Shown piece after piece: positions 24,117-35,860 of a stretch of DNA of 64,000 bases. The stretch is taken from the NCBI GenBank assembly GCA_022577435.1, contig JAKOON010000016.1, positions 11,142,276 to 11,206,275 on the forward strand, written 5' to 3'. Numbering within the stretch: position 1 is the first letter of the stretch; every line of letters begins with the position of its first letter. A program made the position numbers and the translations under genes. The notes below the pieces were generated by a model. It was not told where the DNA came from. It worked only from the letters and a program-made list of their open reading frames with translations, and ran no database searches. This DNA is from Embiotoca jacksoni (Eukaryota; Chordata; Actinopteri; Embiotocidae).

Positions 24117-25747
24117 CAGTGGGTACGGAAAGTATTCAGACCCCTTTAAATTTTTCACTCTTTGTTTCATTGCAGCCATTTGCTAAAATCAAAAAAGTTC
24201 ATTTTATTTCTCATTAATGTACACTCAGCACCCCATCTTGACAGAAAAAAACAGAAATGTAGAAATTTGTGCAAATTTATTAAAAAAGAAAAACTGAATA
24301 TCACATGATCATAAGTATTCAGACCCTTTGCTGTGACACTCATATTTAACTCACATGCTGTCCATTTCTTCTGATACTCCTTGAGATGGTTCTACTCCTT
24401 CATTGGAGTCCAGCTGTGTTTAATTAAACTGATTGGACTTGATTAGGAAAGGCACACACCTGTCTATATAAGACCTTACAGCTCACAGTGCATGTCAGAG
24501 CAAATGAGAATCATGAGGTTGAAGGAACTGTTCAAGGAGCTCAGAGACAGAATTGTGGCAAGGCACAGATCTGGCCAAGGTTACAAAATAATTTCTGCAG
24601 CACTCAAGGTTCCTAAGAGCACAGTGGCCTCCATAATCCTTAAATGGAAGAAGTTTGGGACGACCAGAACTCTTCCTAGACCTGGCCGTCCAGCCAAACT
24701 GAGCAATTGTGGGAGAAGAGCCTTGGTGAGAGAGGTAAAGAAGAACCCAAAGATCACTGTGGCTGAGCTCCAGAGATGCAGTGGGGAGATGGGAGAAAGT
24801 TCCACAAAGTCAACTATCACTGCAGCCCTCCACCAGTCTGGGCTTTATGGCAGAGTGGCCCGACGGAAGCCTCTCCTCAGTGCAAGACATATGAAAGCCC
24901 GCATAGAGTTTGCCAAAAAACACATGAAGGACTCCCAGACTATGAGAAATAAGATTCTCTGGTCTGATGAGACCAAGATTGAACTTTTTGGCGTTAATTC
25001 TAAGCGATATGTGTGGAGAAAACCAGGCACTGCTCATCACCTGCCCAATACAATCCCAACAGTGAAACATGGTGGTGGCAGCATCATGCTATGGGGTTGT
25101 TTTTCAGCTGCAGGGACAGGACGACTGGTTGCAATTGAAGGAAAGATGAATGCGGCCAAGTACAGAGATATCCTGGAGAAAACCTCTTCCAGAGTGCTCT
25201 GGACCTCAGACTGGGCTGAAGGTTCACCTTCCAACAAAACAATGACCCTAAGCACACAGCTAAAATAACAAAGGAGTGGCTTCAGAACAACTCTGTGACC
25301 ATTCTTGACTGGCCCAGCCAGAGCCCTGACCTAAACCCAATTGAGCATCTCTGGAGAGACCTGAAAATGGCTGTCCACCAACGTTCACCATCCAACCTGA
25401 CAGAACTGGAGAGGATCTGCAAGGAAGAATGGCAGAGGATCCCCAAATCCAGGTGTGAAAAGCTTGTTGCATCATTCCCAAGAAGACTCATGGCTGTACG
25501 AGCTCAAAAGGGTGCTTCTACTCAATACTGAGCAAAGGGTCTGAATACTTATGACCATGTGATATTTCAGTTTTTCTTTTTTAATAAATTTGCACAAATT
25601 TCTACATTTCTGTTTTTTTCTGTCAAGATGGGGTGCTGAGTGTACATTAATGAGAAATAAAATGAACTTTTTTGATTTTAGCAAATGGCTGCAATGAAAC
25701 AAAGAGTGAAAAATTTAAAGGGGTCTGAATACTTTCCGTACCCACTG
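24117..25747 (+). mobile_element. Tc1-like transposon, near full length
   Basis: The 1631-bp element is flanked by TA on both sides (24115-24116 and 25748-25749), the standard target duplication of Tc1/mariner. Inverted repeats of about 216 bp (24117-24332 and 25531-25747) match closely along their length. Each repeat carries the motif AGTATTCAGACCC twice, once near the outer end and once near the inner end, which is the IR/DR layout of Sleeping Beauty-type fish elements. The single gene inside is a transposase broken by one frameshift. Confidence 0.95.
24492..25531 (+). pseudogene. Tc1-like transposase, one frameshift
   Basis: The first frame (24492-25268) encodes the paired-type DNA-binding region with a GRP-like hook (PRPGRPAKL) and the start of the catalytic domain (ILWSDETKIELFG with the first catalytic Asp, KHGGGSIMLWGC). 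Near 25176-25180 one base appears to be missing, and the frame then runs into LWTSDWAEG and stops. The other frame continues the normal protein with QQDND.PKHTAK and WPSQSPDLNPIEHLW, which holds the last acidic residue of the DDE triad, and ends at 25531. Apart from this break the sequence looks complete, so the inactivation is probably recent. Confidence 0.9.
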
Positions 25748-26989
25748 TATGATTGCTGAGAAAAGATAAAACACGTGATTTATGGTGCCATTATTTCGCC
25801 TGCCACCTGTTGCAAAATTGCTTACTTGATTGTACATTCTTAAAGACTTAAACTAAGTTAGTATAGTTTAGTCTAATATCATACAAATAAAGACACATCA
25901 ATCTAACCCACGAATTAAATACTGATTTAAAAAAGATACAAGCCCAATTGTTCAAATAATGAATTACATACTTTTAATTAAATATTTTTGGATGAATTAC
26001 ATATACGAATAAGAAGTTTCCCATGTAAAATGTTTTCCCATTTTCACATGTAAAACAAATGTGAAAGGTAAATGTAATGGAAAAGGCTGTGGGGCTGTTT
26101 GTTGTACTCTGCTCTCCACTGACAAAATCACAGTTCATCACTTCAGTAAACAGCATGACTGATGCTGAACTTCATGGCATTTGTATACTGATGGTGTGAA
26201 ATGTAGCAACAGTAAAAATAGAGAGCAATTCACAGTATCTTAAAATATTCACATAATGACTATCTAGAAATTATTTGTAAATATTTCTAATCAACTTGCT
26301 CACTGCCATTGACGCTGGTAAAATGTGAGCGAGCACCATCCCTCTCCTGAGTGTTTCAAGCTCTCTCCCTTTCTGCCCTCTTGTGTCTCTGTTGCTTCAG
26401 TGGGGATGAGATGTTGCAGAGACCATTTTAATACTGAGCCGTTTGTACATTGTCAAAATATGATAATTATTCATTGTGTCCTATAATGAATTCGGCCTAA
26501 TCAATCCATTATCTGACATTTTTCAAAGAGAGACACCAAAGAGGTGCCAGTGTCACATTAATTTAGATGACACACAGAGAAAAAGATAAATAAAGTATCA
26601 TTGCCAATTTTGACTATTTTAGACTTGATTGATCAATTTAAGAGAGTTGTTTCTATGAGTAGGTATTCATTAAATGAAAGATTTCAGGTTTGCTAAGTGA
26701 GTCTATGATACATACAGAATATATCTCCTCTAACAGGCTCCCAGACAATGGGACAATTCTCAATGGGGCAATCATTTCAGCCTGGATTTAGTACTGGTTG
26801 GGTGGGATTTGACTTTCGAAACTCTGCTGTGTCATCGTCTGACTGTGTCCTTGTTCTCTTTGCTCCCTTTTGGACCCAGGCCAACATTTTTGAAGGGTTA
26901 ATGTAAAGTTACCAAGGCTAACGCAGACTAGCCGCCGACAGAGAAATGCAGGCAGGTGAGAACGGGAACAGGTGACCGTCGCGCAGTGC

Positions 26990-27009
26990 CCTCTGGGTAA
27001 TGTAGTTTA
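26990..27009. promoter_or_regulatory. possible ZNF143 (Staf)-type site
   Basis: CTCTGGGTAATGTAGT resembles the reverse of the long ZNF143 site (CTGGGAATTGTAGT), which is common at vertebrate promoters. It lies within a more GC-rich patch at 26920-27010. No transcript was recognised next to it. Confidence 0.3.
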
Positions 27010-28369
27010 TTCAGGTGCAGTTGTGAATCGCCAATATAACCTATATGGAGGACAGAGAAGAACTACGGGCAGCTTTCTAATTCCATCTAATCTATTGTAC
27101 TCATATCATCTGATCTCATCTAGAGTCATATAATATCCCTGTTGTAATGTAATGTATTCTAAATCAATCCAAACTAATCCAGTCCAGACAATTTAAACTA
27201 ATCTAAAATTGAGAAAAATTACAATTATTTTGATAAAGTAATGTCATCAAATTGTATCTAATTTAATTGGATCTAATCTTAAGGTTGTATTCTTTAAATC
27301 TAAAGTAATAAAATATTGTTTTATTTTAGACCATCTAATTGTATCCAACCTAAAAGGTAGGCTATAATATGGATGTAATAAAGCTATTTGCATACAGCAG
27401 GAACCAGTATTTGTGGGTCTGGTTTGATGTTGCTATTGATCATTACTTTATCAAAGTATTTACATTTAACTTACATTTGATTACTTTTTCAATATCTTTT
27501 TCTCACAAATGTTTTAAACTGGGCAATGAAGCAAAAAAGTCAGACAAGAAATGCATGTAAATTGTAAAACTCAACAATCAAAAGTACTCAACACTGTTTA
27601 CTGTCAAACTTCAATTAAAAGTTCTTAAATATAACTTGATTTAAGATATGCTTTCACTCAAAACTCATCAGTAGCAACCCCCAGCTGTATTGTAATCTAT
27701 TCGCTCTGATAAAGGAGACATTGCTCTAATAAACATTGTTTATAGTACCTCCCTTGAACCCTACTTCTGGTGACCAGGTGTCCCCCTTAATGTGTGACTG
27801 CACTGCATTTCTATGCCTTGTTATGCGTCTCATAGATTAAGATGATGTACCACATTTGATTGGCTCTAGTTTTCACAACTAGAGGTGAGACACTTTTCTA
27901 AAATCTGTAAATGCAGCTACAGTCAAGACATTACCACTGAAAAGATGATTCTCAGACAGATGAGCAAACATTAGCTGATATTTCTCTTGTTTGCCAAACT
28001 GTGCAGCATCTTGGTCATGCAGATCAGCTGACTGTGATAGCACCACATAAAGCTGTTCACTGTGAAACTTTAACTTCCTTATATGCTTACTGTATTTACT
28101 TAGTGTGGGTGCTCAGAAAGCTGCAATCTTCCAGAATATATTTGTTTAAGTCTTTCACATGATAAAGGCCTAACTTGTAACCTGCATCAATAATTGTGTT
28201 TTTAAGTTCTAAGTTGGATGAGCATCAACATATTACACAACCACTGTTAACGTGTCCCACACAAATATACTTTGTGCCCCACATTTGGTTTGTTGGGGTC
28301 TCCTCAGCTCCTGCTCAATTTGTAGGTAAAAGGTCAACTGAACGTTTACTGGCCTATAAATTGACCTAC

Positions 28370-28560
28370 CCCGCCCACTGTTGACGTCACGGCCTGTCCC
28401 CCCGGCGGTGATTGGCTGCTGCGTCGCAGCGATGCAAAAGAAGCCTGTCACGTACAGCACGCACGGCGTGTTTGCTGAGGATTGAGCCGAACCGGGACGA
28501 AGCTGACCCGAACCGACACACGACAGCAGAAAGAAGCATCTGTCTGAGGAGATCATTCAC
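28370..28560 (+). promoter_or_regulatory. pmm1 promoter region with CRE and CCAAT
   Basis: A CpG-rich patch about 220-400 bases before the pmm1 ATG carries a full palindromic CRE (TGACGTCA, 28382-28389) and a reversed CCAAT box (ATTGG, 28411-28415). There is no TATA box. This is the usual layout of a housekeeping promoter. The transcription start was not determined. Confidence 0.55.
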
Positions 28561-28703
28561 TTAATTTAAAACCTCAGGGTATTTATAAAAAAAAAACAAA
28601 AAAAAAAACAAACTAATGTATGTCAGCTGACTGCTTGAATACTCCGATTTATTTATTTCTTCCCCGGGTGAATGTGAATTTTGATGTTTGTTGAGTGGAC
28701 CTT

Positions 28704-28749
28704 GCAGAATAAACCCAATCTGTAAAGCAGAATAAACCTAATCTGTAAA
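28704..28749 (+). repeat. 23-bp tandem duplication in the pmm1 leader
   Basis: Two head-to-tail copies of a 23-base unit (28704-28726 and 28727-28749) differ at one base. They lie 28-73 bases before the pmm1 start codon, so they are probably within the 5' UTR. Confidence 0.9.
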
Positions 28750-28776
28750 GCAGAAACACCTCAAAGAGAAGAAGAA

Positions 28777-29408
28777 ATGGAGAAACCAAACGGCTTTTCC
28801 TCGGACAGAAACATCCTGTGCCTGTTTGACGTGGACGGCACCCTGACACCACCGAGAGAGGTGAGCCCACGATCGATGTGATCACTTATTCCCTGTTTCT
28901 ATACCCTACAGTCTGTGGTTACTAGCTTCAAGATTTCACAACAGCTTCCCGCTCCTCCTCTGCAGACCCTCTGCTCTCATCATTTGCCTCTCACCGGGTT
29001 TTTCAGTGTGAGGACAATATGTGACAGCACCAGGCGTCCTCTTGACCTCATGTGCGCTTTCATACAGTGTTTGCATTTATTGTCTTACATTTATTGTTGC
29101 TTTCTCACGTACAAACATCAAGTGTTTACCGTGCACCATACTGCTGTGACGCACTGAGGCTGTGGTATGCAGGCTGGTAATGTATAGCTCAGTGGGTGTC
29201 TGGTGTCTTGTTTAAATGTGGAGACTGTCCTGATATTGTCACCTCTTGCTCCCTTTTAGTGCTCCTGTTTAATAAGGAGGGACATTGAAACACTTGTTGT
29301 GGGAACTGTGGCCATTTAGAAATAATATCTGTTTAAGATGTATGGGGTACATCTTTTTTGTGTGTGTGTTTTAATGCGTGGGTTCATTTTGGATTATGTG
29401 TGTATATA

Positions 29409-29479
<71 letters not shown>

Positions 29480-32400
29480 GCGTGTACACGCATGAGCTCG
29501 CCAGCGCCCAGAGCTGTTAAATAATCTGGTCTCCCTTGTGTGCAGCCTCTCTTTGTGAAAGGGAGCTTGAACTTGAAGTGTGTTTTCTTGTAACCTGCAG
29601 AAAATCGACCCACAGCTGGATGAGTTCTTCCAGAGTCTGCGGAGGAAGGTGAAGATTGGCATCGTGGGAGGGTCGGACTACTCCAAGATAGCAGAGCAGC
29701 TCGGGGAAGGGGATGATGGTGAGCAAGCATCTTTCTGTGTCAAACACAGACAGCTTACACACGTTATACCATCACGCATCGTGATCACGCATCATGACCT
29801 GACACTTTTTATTTTAACTTCTTTAATTGGACACTTGTCTACAGAGACTGGAGCAGAGAGTATTGGGAATCATTTAGGATTTAGGCCATGAGTGGCTTGA
29901 GCAGCTTCTTAGAGAGCAGCATAACATCATTGTAACAGCTATAAAAACAATGATTGTGGCTGAAAAAATGACGGATCATCTTTCTTTTTCGTTATATGTT
30001 GCACTTCGTGAGGCCGAGTTAGGACGGGTCTCTCGATGACTGACGGTTGCATTTCAACTCCTTATGAATTAAAAAAAAAAATGAACATGCTAAACTTTGT
30101 CGTGACCGACATCTGATCTCACGCGGTTCAGTTTACTTGATCAACTCTTGATTCTCGAACCTGCTCCCAAAACCCACCTGCACACTGGGTGTCAACACTG
30201 CAGCAACAACATCCTGCCAGCTGAGTGAACACGTGGCGGCATGAGCGTGCTGGTAAGCTGCCCGTCAGTAAATATCAGGCTGCTGCAGGAATGCAGACGT
30301 ATTGTGTCAAAAGAGAGCTATGAGGTCTCATCGTCGTGCCAAGTGTGCTAAAGGTGAACCTTTTCTGACTACGTGATGCATGCGCACGGTTGGATGTTGT
30401 TACCACCTGAAGCGATGACCCATAAAAAATATTATAAAATTACAAGGACGGGTTGAAAATCGAATCATATTACCAAACATTATTTACTTCAAAAGTTATT
30501 GGCATTGTGTGTTATATCCTGTATGAACCAAATAAACAGAAACTGAGAGTTTATTGTAATTTGTTACCGTAATATTCAACATTTATTACATCATCAGCTT
30601 CTACTTAATTTTAGCTTGTTAGATTATTCTATTTTCAAAATAAAGTGATTAAAATAGCTTTCAAACAAGCTTCCAAAGTGCCAGACTTTCCCTGTCGACT
30701 GTTGTTGGCAGAGAACAAAGTGAATGAGAAGGTCACACAGATTAAACTTGACGTTTCCAGGCAGTGTTACACAGACTGTAATCTGTTCTTTGAATGGTTT
30801 CTTATGTGTGTTGAAGAGAAGCAGATGAACCCATTCACCCTTCTCCTCTCTTGCAGTGATACACAAGTTTGACTATGTGTTTGCTGAGAATGGGACAGTG
30901 CAATACAAAGATGGGAAACTCCTCTCAAAACATGTAAGTGGACACACAAAGATGAAGTTTTCATGTCTTGTCAGTATTGTGGATTACATTCATTGCCAGA
31001 TGTTTAAGTCTCCTGCATTGGTTTCTGTAACTTGTTATCCATAGTTTTAATTTATTTTACTGAGTATTACTTATTTTTTACATTTTATTGTTTTATTATT
31101 GTAATCAGTGCTGTTTTCTTGCTCTGAAACACTATTTGCTGCATATTTGCGTGAATAAAAAATAATGCATACACAGCAATTTTTCAATAATGAAGTACGT
31201 TTTCACCCTGACAGGCCATCCAGAACCAGATCGGGGAGGAGCTGCTGCAGGACCTGATCAACTTCTGCCTCAGCTACATGGGGCTCATCAAGCTGCCAAA
31301 GAAAAGGTGAGAGGCAGACCAAACTTATAAAACAAATAGGCCGCTAGTTACTTAAACCTCCACATACACACTCACATCTTTGACCTGTAATCCAGGTATG
31401 CAGGAATCCCAGATTTCTTTATTCATGAGGAATGACCTGTTAAAGCAGGATCAAATATTCCTCTTGTGATTTCTGTGCAGGAAAAAAACTATTACTGCTA
31501 AAATTCTTCTTGGTTTCTGTATCAGTTACCCTTCAACAATGCATCGCTTTCTGCCTGCAGGGGGACGTTCATCGAGTTCAGGAACGGCATGATCAACATT
31601 TCCCCCATCGGTCGGAGCTGCACACTGGAGGAGCGACTCGAATTCTCTGAAATCGACAAGGTAAACTACTTTCCTTTTATTTCCTTATTTGCTAGCAATC
31701 ACTAACAAATGGGTTAAATGGTGAAATGGTAATCTGAACAAACTGTGTCATGGCAAACTCTCTCTCTGTCTTACAAAGTGTCCAATCAGAGAGACAGAGG
31801 GAGGTCAAACAGTATTGAGCTTTCAGGACAGTTTAACTGAATCTCCATTGATGGCTCACAGAGCCAGGCAATATAAAGGAAGCACATAGCAGCAGAGGAG
31901 GAGAGCTTTAACCCTCGAGTTACCTGCTGACATGTAAACAGCTGGATCCTTTGCTATGTTCAAAGAGAAGAACGTGTTTACTGTAGTAGGTAATATGAAT
32001 GACACATTTCTTGGGGAATAAGGCTCACAGCATGGTCATTATGCTAAATGAATACACAAAGCTTGTTTGTGCAGCATCAGCATCAACAAAGTAACCGGTT
32101 TGTCATTTGTCCCACAGAGAGAGAAGATCAGGGAGAAGTTTGTTGCTGCTCTGAAAGAGGAATTTGCAGGAAAGGGACTAAGATTCACGAGAGGTGAGAT
32201 ATTTAGCCACACTAATAGGTTTTTCTTTTCAAATACATAATTTTTGCAACATTTACACTTATCATCCACAATATTCCAGCGTGTTTGAATCCCTCAAACT
32301 TTTAAATTTGCTGGTCACCCCATTATAGGTCGAATGATAAATTATTGCTTTTTAATTTGAAGTTGGGGGAAACAGAAGTCTTACAAAACATTGAAGCAAA

Positions 32401-33861
32401 CATCCACATCACTTCTGATTGGGTCTTATCAGTCATGATGTGTCCTTCCGTGATTCGTCACGCTTCTTTTCTTGTGTCAGTGTGGATGTAGCCTAGAAAC
32501 CTGCTCCATCACTCTTTAAAACCTGAATGTCTGAAGTCTACATTCCAGCAAAAAAACCCTGAATTTCCTCTTAAATTGAGTAAAGATGATCAAAATAGCG
32601 GACGTTCAATGTGAATTTTATTTGTTATTTGTTTGTTTTCATACACTGTTATTATTTAGAAGCTTTGATTACTGTAATCCCTCCGAGAATATACAACAAA
32701 ATCTGTTCATCAAACTAACCTCACTCTCACAGGCTTTGATCTAGTGTCATTGTAAGAGTTGTGTGCTCTGAGTAATAGTGGTCAGACCAGTTAGAGGATC
32801 ATTGTTTGTGTTCATGTTCTCAAAGGAAGAAAAACAAGGTCATCAGTATTCTGTTTACAACATCTCAGCTTAATGAAAAACCAGTTTTACAGCATATCTT
32901 TCTGTCTGCTGTCTTTAAAAAAAAAAAATACCCCATTGTCTCCCATCATGTGTGTGTTTTGGATCTTGTGCTGGACATTGGATGCCTCAGTTAACTATTA
33001 CAGCGACACTGTTTATGTGTACAGTGTGGCAAAAGCGCAGCAGGAAGGTGAATGAGGTGCTCGATATTTGCTTACTAGGTGTGAACTGCTGTCGATGACG
33101 CGTAAAGGCGAGACAGACCGGATTGTTTTCCCTGACGTGTAGGGGCAAGAACAGATGTTACATAAACAGATACGTAGGAACAAAAGATATAATTTGCTGC
33201 GGTTGCCGATGTGTAAAGCAGTTGTGGTTGTTTTTGTGACATCGGTGCCATTTGCAGTGATTTTACAGTTTACTCTGTTGACTCTGACAGCTCGACAGCT
33301 CCAGAAGATGTGTGGATCTGTAGATTTATTTGTTTGCCCCCCTCCAAGTTTCCCTCCATCTCCTGGCTGATATCTGCAATAGGCGTTATATAAACCTGAA
33401 ACTGTATCCGATCTGCACTGAGTGTTCAGACTGTGAGGGACACTCTGTGTGCTAATGACAGGGATTGATTTTCCCCGTTAAATGACACCAGTCACAGAGG
33501 AGGTGTTTAACAGAAGCAAACAATGTGAACAATCTGTACCCGTATGAGGAAAATGTCTGAACATTCAAGTTCAAGGGCTTATCTTATATATATATCCCTG
33601 CAACGTCTCCCTTGTTGCGCCCCTTTGTCTAAGATTAACAAGGCAGTTTCCGTTGCAGATGTGATTGAAGCACTGAGCTGTTTATATTCTGGGGTTAAAG
33701 GTGTTCGGGATGGAGGCGTGCGGAGGGTGTGTGAGGAAAGCAGCCCTCTGATTGGCTGCTGGAGAGCTGTTGTGGTTGCTGTTGTTAAATCCTTCAGCTG
33801 AGAGAAAAGACAGTAAAAGTTATTTAAGGTGGGAAAAGAGGGCGGGGGGGGGGGGAAGGGC

Positions 33862-33897
<36 letters not shown>

Positions 33898-35860
33898 GAG
33901 AGAGAGAGGACTGAAAGGGAACTGCTGCTGCTGAATGCCTTTGAGGGACATTTTTCAGCATTTTTCAAAGGTCACTGGGTTCATTTGGCCAGCAGCTGAG
34001 TGAGGACAGAGCTGCTTCTGTCACTTTTAAAGGGGAAAAAACAGCAGTAATGAGAACCAGAGCTGGACTGTGCAATGCAGCGATTTTTGTAAGATGCACA
34101 CCACAACTATGACATGTTCCCAGCCATATCATCCCACATATCACAATTACAGGATACAGGAAATATGTTTGGTATTGTTTTGACAAAAATGGAAATGTCA
34201 GCCAACAAGTTCTCTGAGGCTTCAGAGCAAACACATATTTTCCTCTTTATTCCTCATTATGATAATAATGATGATCCTGTTTGTCATTGTCTCGTCTCAG
34301 GTGGTCTCATTAGCTTCGACGTGTTTCCGGAGGGCTGGGACAAGAGACTGTGTTTAGAGCTGCTGGAGAGCGAAGGCCTGGGCTCCATCTACTTCTTTGG
34401 CAACGAGACCTCAGATGTAAGTTCATTGTCGTCACAGAAACTCTGCGTACATGACGACAGAGAAAATCTGGACATCTAAACATTAGATCTCATTAAAGGG
34501 CCAGTCAAGTTTTCATTTTCATTTGTTTTTTTATGGACCTTGTTTTGTGCATTAGGCCATTTTCTAACAGCAAATAAACTTTCCCCAAACTTCTGCCATG
34601 AAGTTCTGAAGGCCACTACTGTCTACATGGGAGAACAGATTGTTTGAAGTGGGGTTGTATGAGATGCTTCTCCATAGCCGGTGTATTAACTGCAGTAAAT
34701 AGGGGTCAGCGTGTCCCCAGTTTGGAGAAGCAGGAAACTCCACCAGCACAGTAGCTAAGCTATATACTGCTGTTGACGTGGTCGGTAACAAAACCTATTT
34801 TAGCCACCTAAACAAAACATCAAAGTTGCACAATAACACCAACAAGGCAGTGGTAGACCAGCAACTCCTGTGCAATTAAAATGACTGTTTTTGTTTAAAG
34901 CAGTCTGGTGCCTTTAAAGAGAGCAATATAAATGCTTTACTTCCCTGTCAGAAAGTAAAGCAGTCAAATGATTCAAAATAGAAAGCACACTTAAACTCAT
35001 TTGAATGATTTTAGGAGATTTTAGTTGTTGACTCCGTCCACCGCAGCACATTGCTTTGCTTCCATGCTGGTACAACAGCCTGGTGGTCCACAATGGGGAC
35101 GTGTCCACAATGGGGACGTGTCAACCCCCCCATCTACTGCAGGTAATACCTACTATGGATAAATACCTTAATCAACCCCACTTCAAACAATCTGTATCAT
35201 CTCTTAAATATTTCCTTTAATTCAATTTAAGGGGTCATACGCTTTAGGTAAGCTTGTGTGTTTTTTTCCTGGATGTTATAATTTCACAGTAACACAACTT
35301 ACAATTGAAGAATTTAACCATAAGCCACTGACCTCTTGTACACTTGATTTGATATACTAACAATATCTTAGGCAGCAAACCTCACTTAGACGGAGTGTCC
35401 GCATACTTTTGACTGAACAGTAACTCTTAAAAACTGTCATATGGAAGTGTGAAATTCAAACATGTTAATTTCTGCTGTAATGGATGCAGCGACTGAAGGA
35501 AAAGTCGTTGAGGTTTGTCTGAGGTTTGGGGTTGTAAGCACACGCACAGACTCCTGTTAAGCCTCAATGGTTCAGTCAGGTCAAACTGTCCAAGCACAGG
35601 TCAAAGGTCACAGAGTAGGCACGCCTCAGCTGAATGGACGTTGAGCTCCATTTCGAGGCTTTGAAGAGAAACAAAACAACCCAAAACAACCTGCAGTATT
35701 CTGCTCGGTTTATTCATTTTGGATATTCTGTCCGTAGGGAGGAAACGACTATGAAATTTTCAACGACCCTCGGACCATCGCTTTCACCGTCTACTCTCCA
35801 GAACACACAGCCAGCCTCTGCCGGCAACTTTTCTTCGAAGCTTCACCGCCCGAGTCCTGA
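28777..35860 (+). CDS. pmm1: phosphomannomutase 1
   Basis: The cytosolic enzyme interconverts mannose-6-phosphate and mannose-1-phosphate, the precursor of GDP-mannose for glycosylation. Exons are 28777-28860, 29601-29718, 30857-30933, 31215-31306, 31561-31660, 32118-32193, 34301-34416 and 35738-35860; all junctions keep frame and give 261 aa (human PMM1 262). It belongs to the HAD superfamily: the nucleophile motif is DVDGT (Asp18, Asp20), followed by VGGSDYSKIAEQLG, a cap domain with RGTFIEFRNGM and SPIGRSCTLEER, and C-terminal ISFDVFPEGWDK, FFGNET and GGNDYEIF for Mg2+ binding. VFAENGTVQYK, CTLEER and the GDD/GDG loop fit PMM1 better than PMM2. The ATG at 28777 starts a short variable N terminus, as in mammals. 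A candidate poly(A) signal is at 37302-37307. Confidence 0.96.
29398..29486. repeat. (GT)n microsatellite in pmm1 intron 1
   Basis: This is a long GT run (pure from about 29419 to 29474) with TATG interruptions on the left and GC interruptions on the right. Confidence 0.95.
33843..33909. repeat. poly-G plus (GA)n tract in pmm1 intron 6
   Basis: A run of 12 G is followed by about 24 GA units with one GC break. The sense strand is pure purine over most of its length. Confidence 0.93.
34493..35240. repeat. two inverted copies of one repeat in pmm1 intron 7
   Basis: Positions 34626-34730 and 35080-35220 are diverged inverted copies. They share ACAGATTGTTTGAAGTGGGG (34632-34656 against 35180-35200 reversed), the CCATAG...TATTA.CTGCAGTA block and a GGGTCAGCGTGTCCCC / GGGTTGACACGTCCCC block. 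The left copy begins TTAAAGGGCCAGT at 34493. On the right, a 17-base motif (CCACAATGGGGACGTGT) is present twice in tandem near 35088-35122. No protein is encoded. Confidence 0.6.

Larger units (their letters stand above)
20268..28776. other. divergent spacer between gucy2c and pmm1
   Basis: The spacer carries the gucy2c 5' flank and promoter on the left and the pmm1 promoter and 5' UTR on the right. Between them I see the Tc1 copy (24117-25747), a GC-rich palindrome (23401-23453), a short tandem motif of TATAGAG units (about 23135-23180) and a possible ZNF143-type site (26990-27009). Reading frames of 60-120 codons occur but none shows a domain, splice support or biased composition. No TATA box or other gucy2c promoter element could be fixed. 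Confidence 0.5.

Noticed and set aside
29338..29730. Open frames rich in Cys-Val or His-Thr
   Set aside because: They are translations of the GT microsatellite in pmm1 intron 1, not proteins. The same applies at 44793, 46205 and 55500-55800.
33579..33968. Frames with Leu-Ser or Arg-Glu repeats
   Set aside because: They come from the GA tract in pmm1 intron 6.
28777..35860. PMM2 as the identity of the phosphomannomutase
   Set aside because: Diagnostic segments (VFAENGTVQYK, CTLEER, FFGNET) match PMM1, and the neighbours are those of PMM1.
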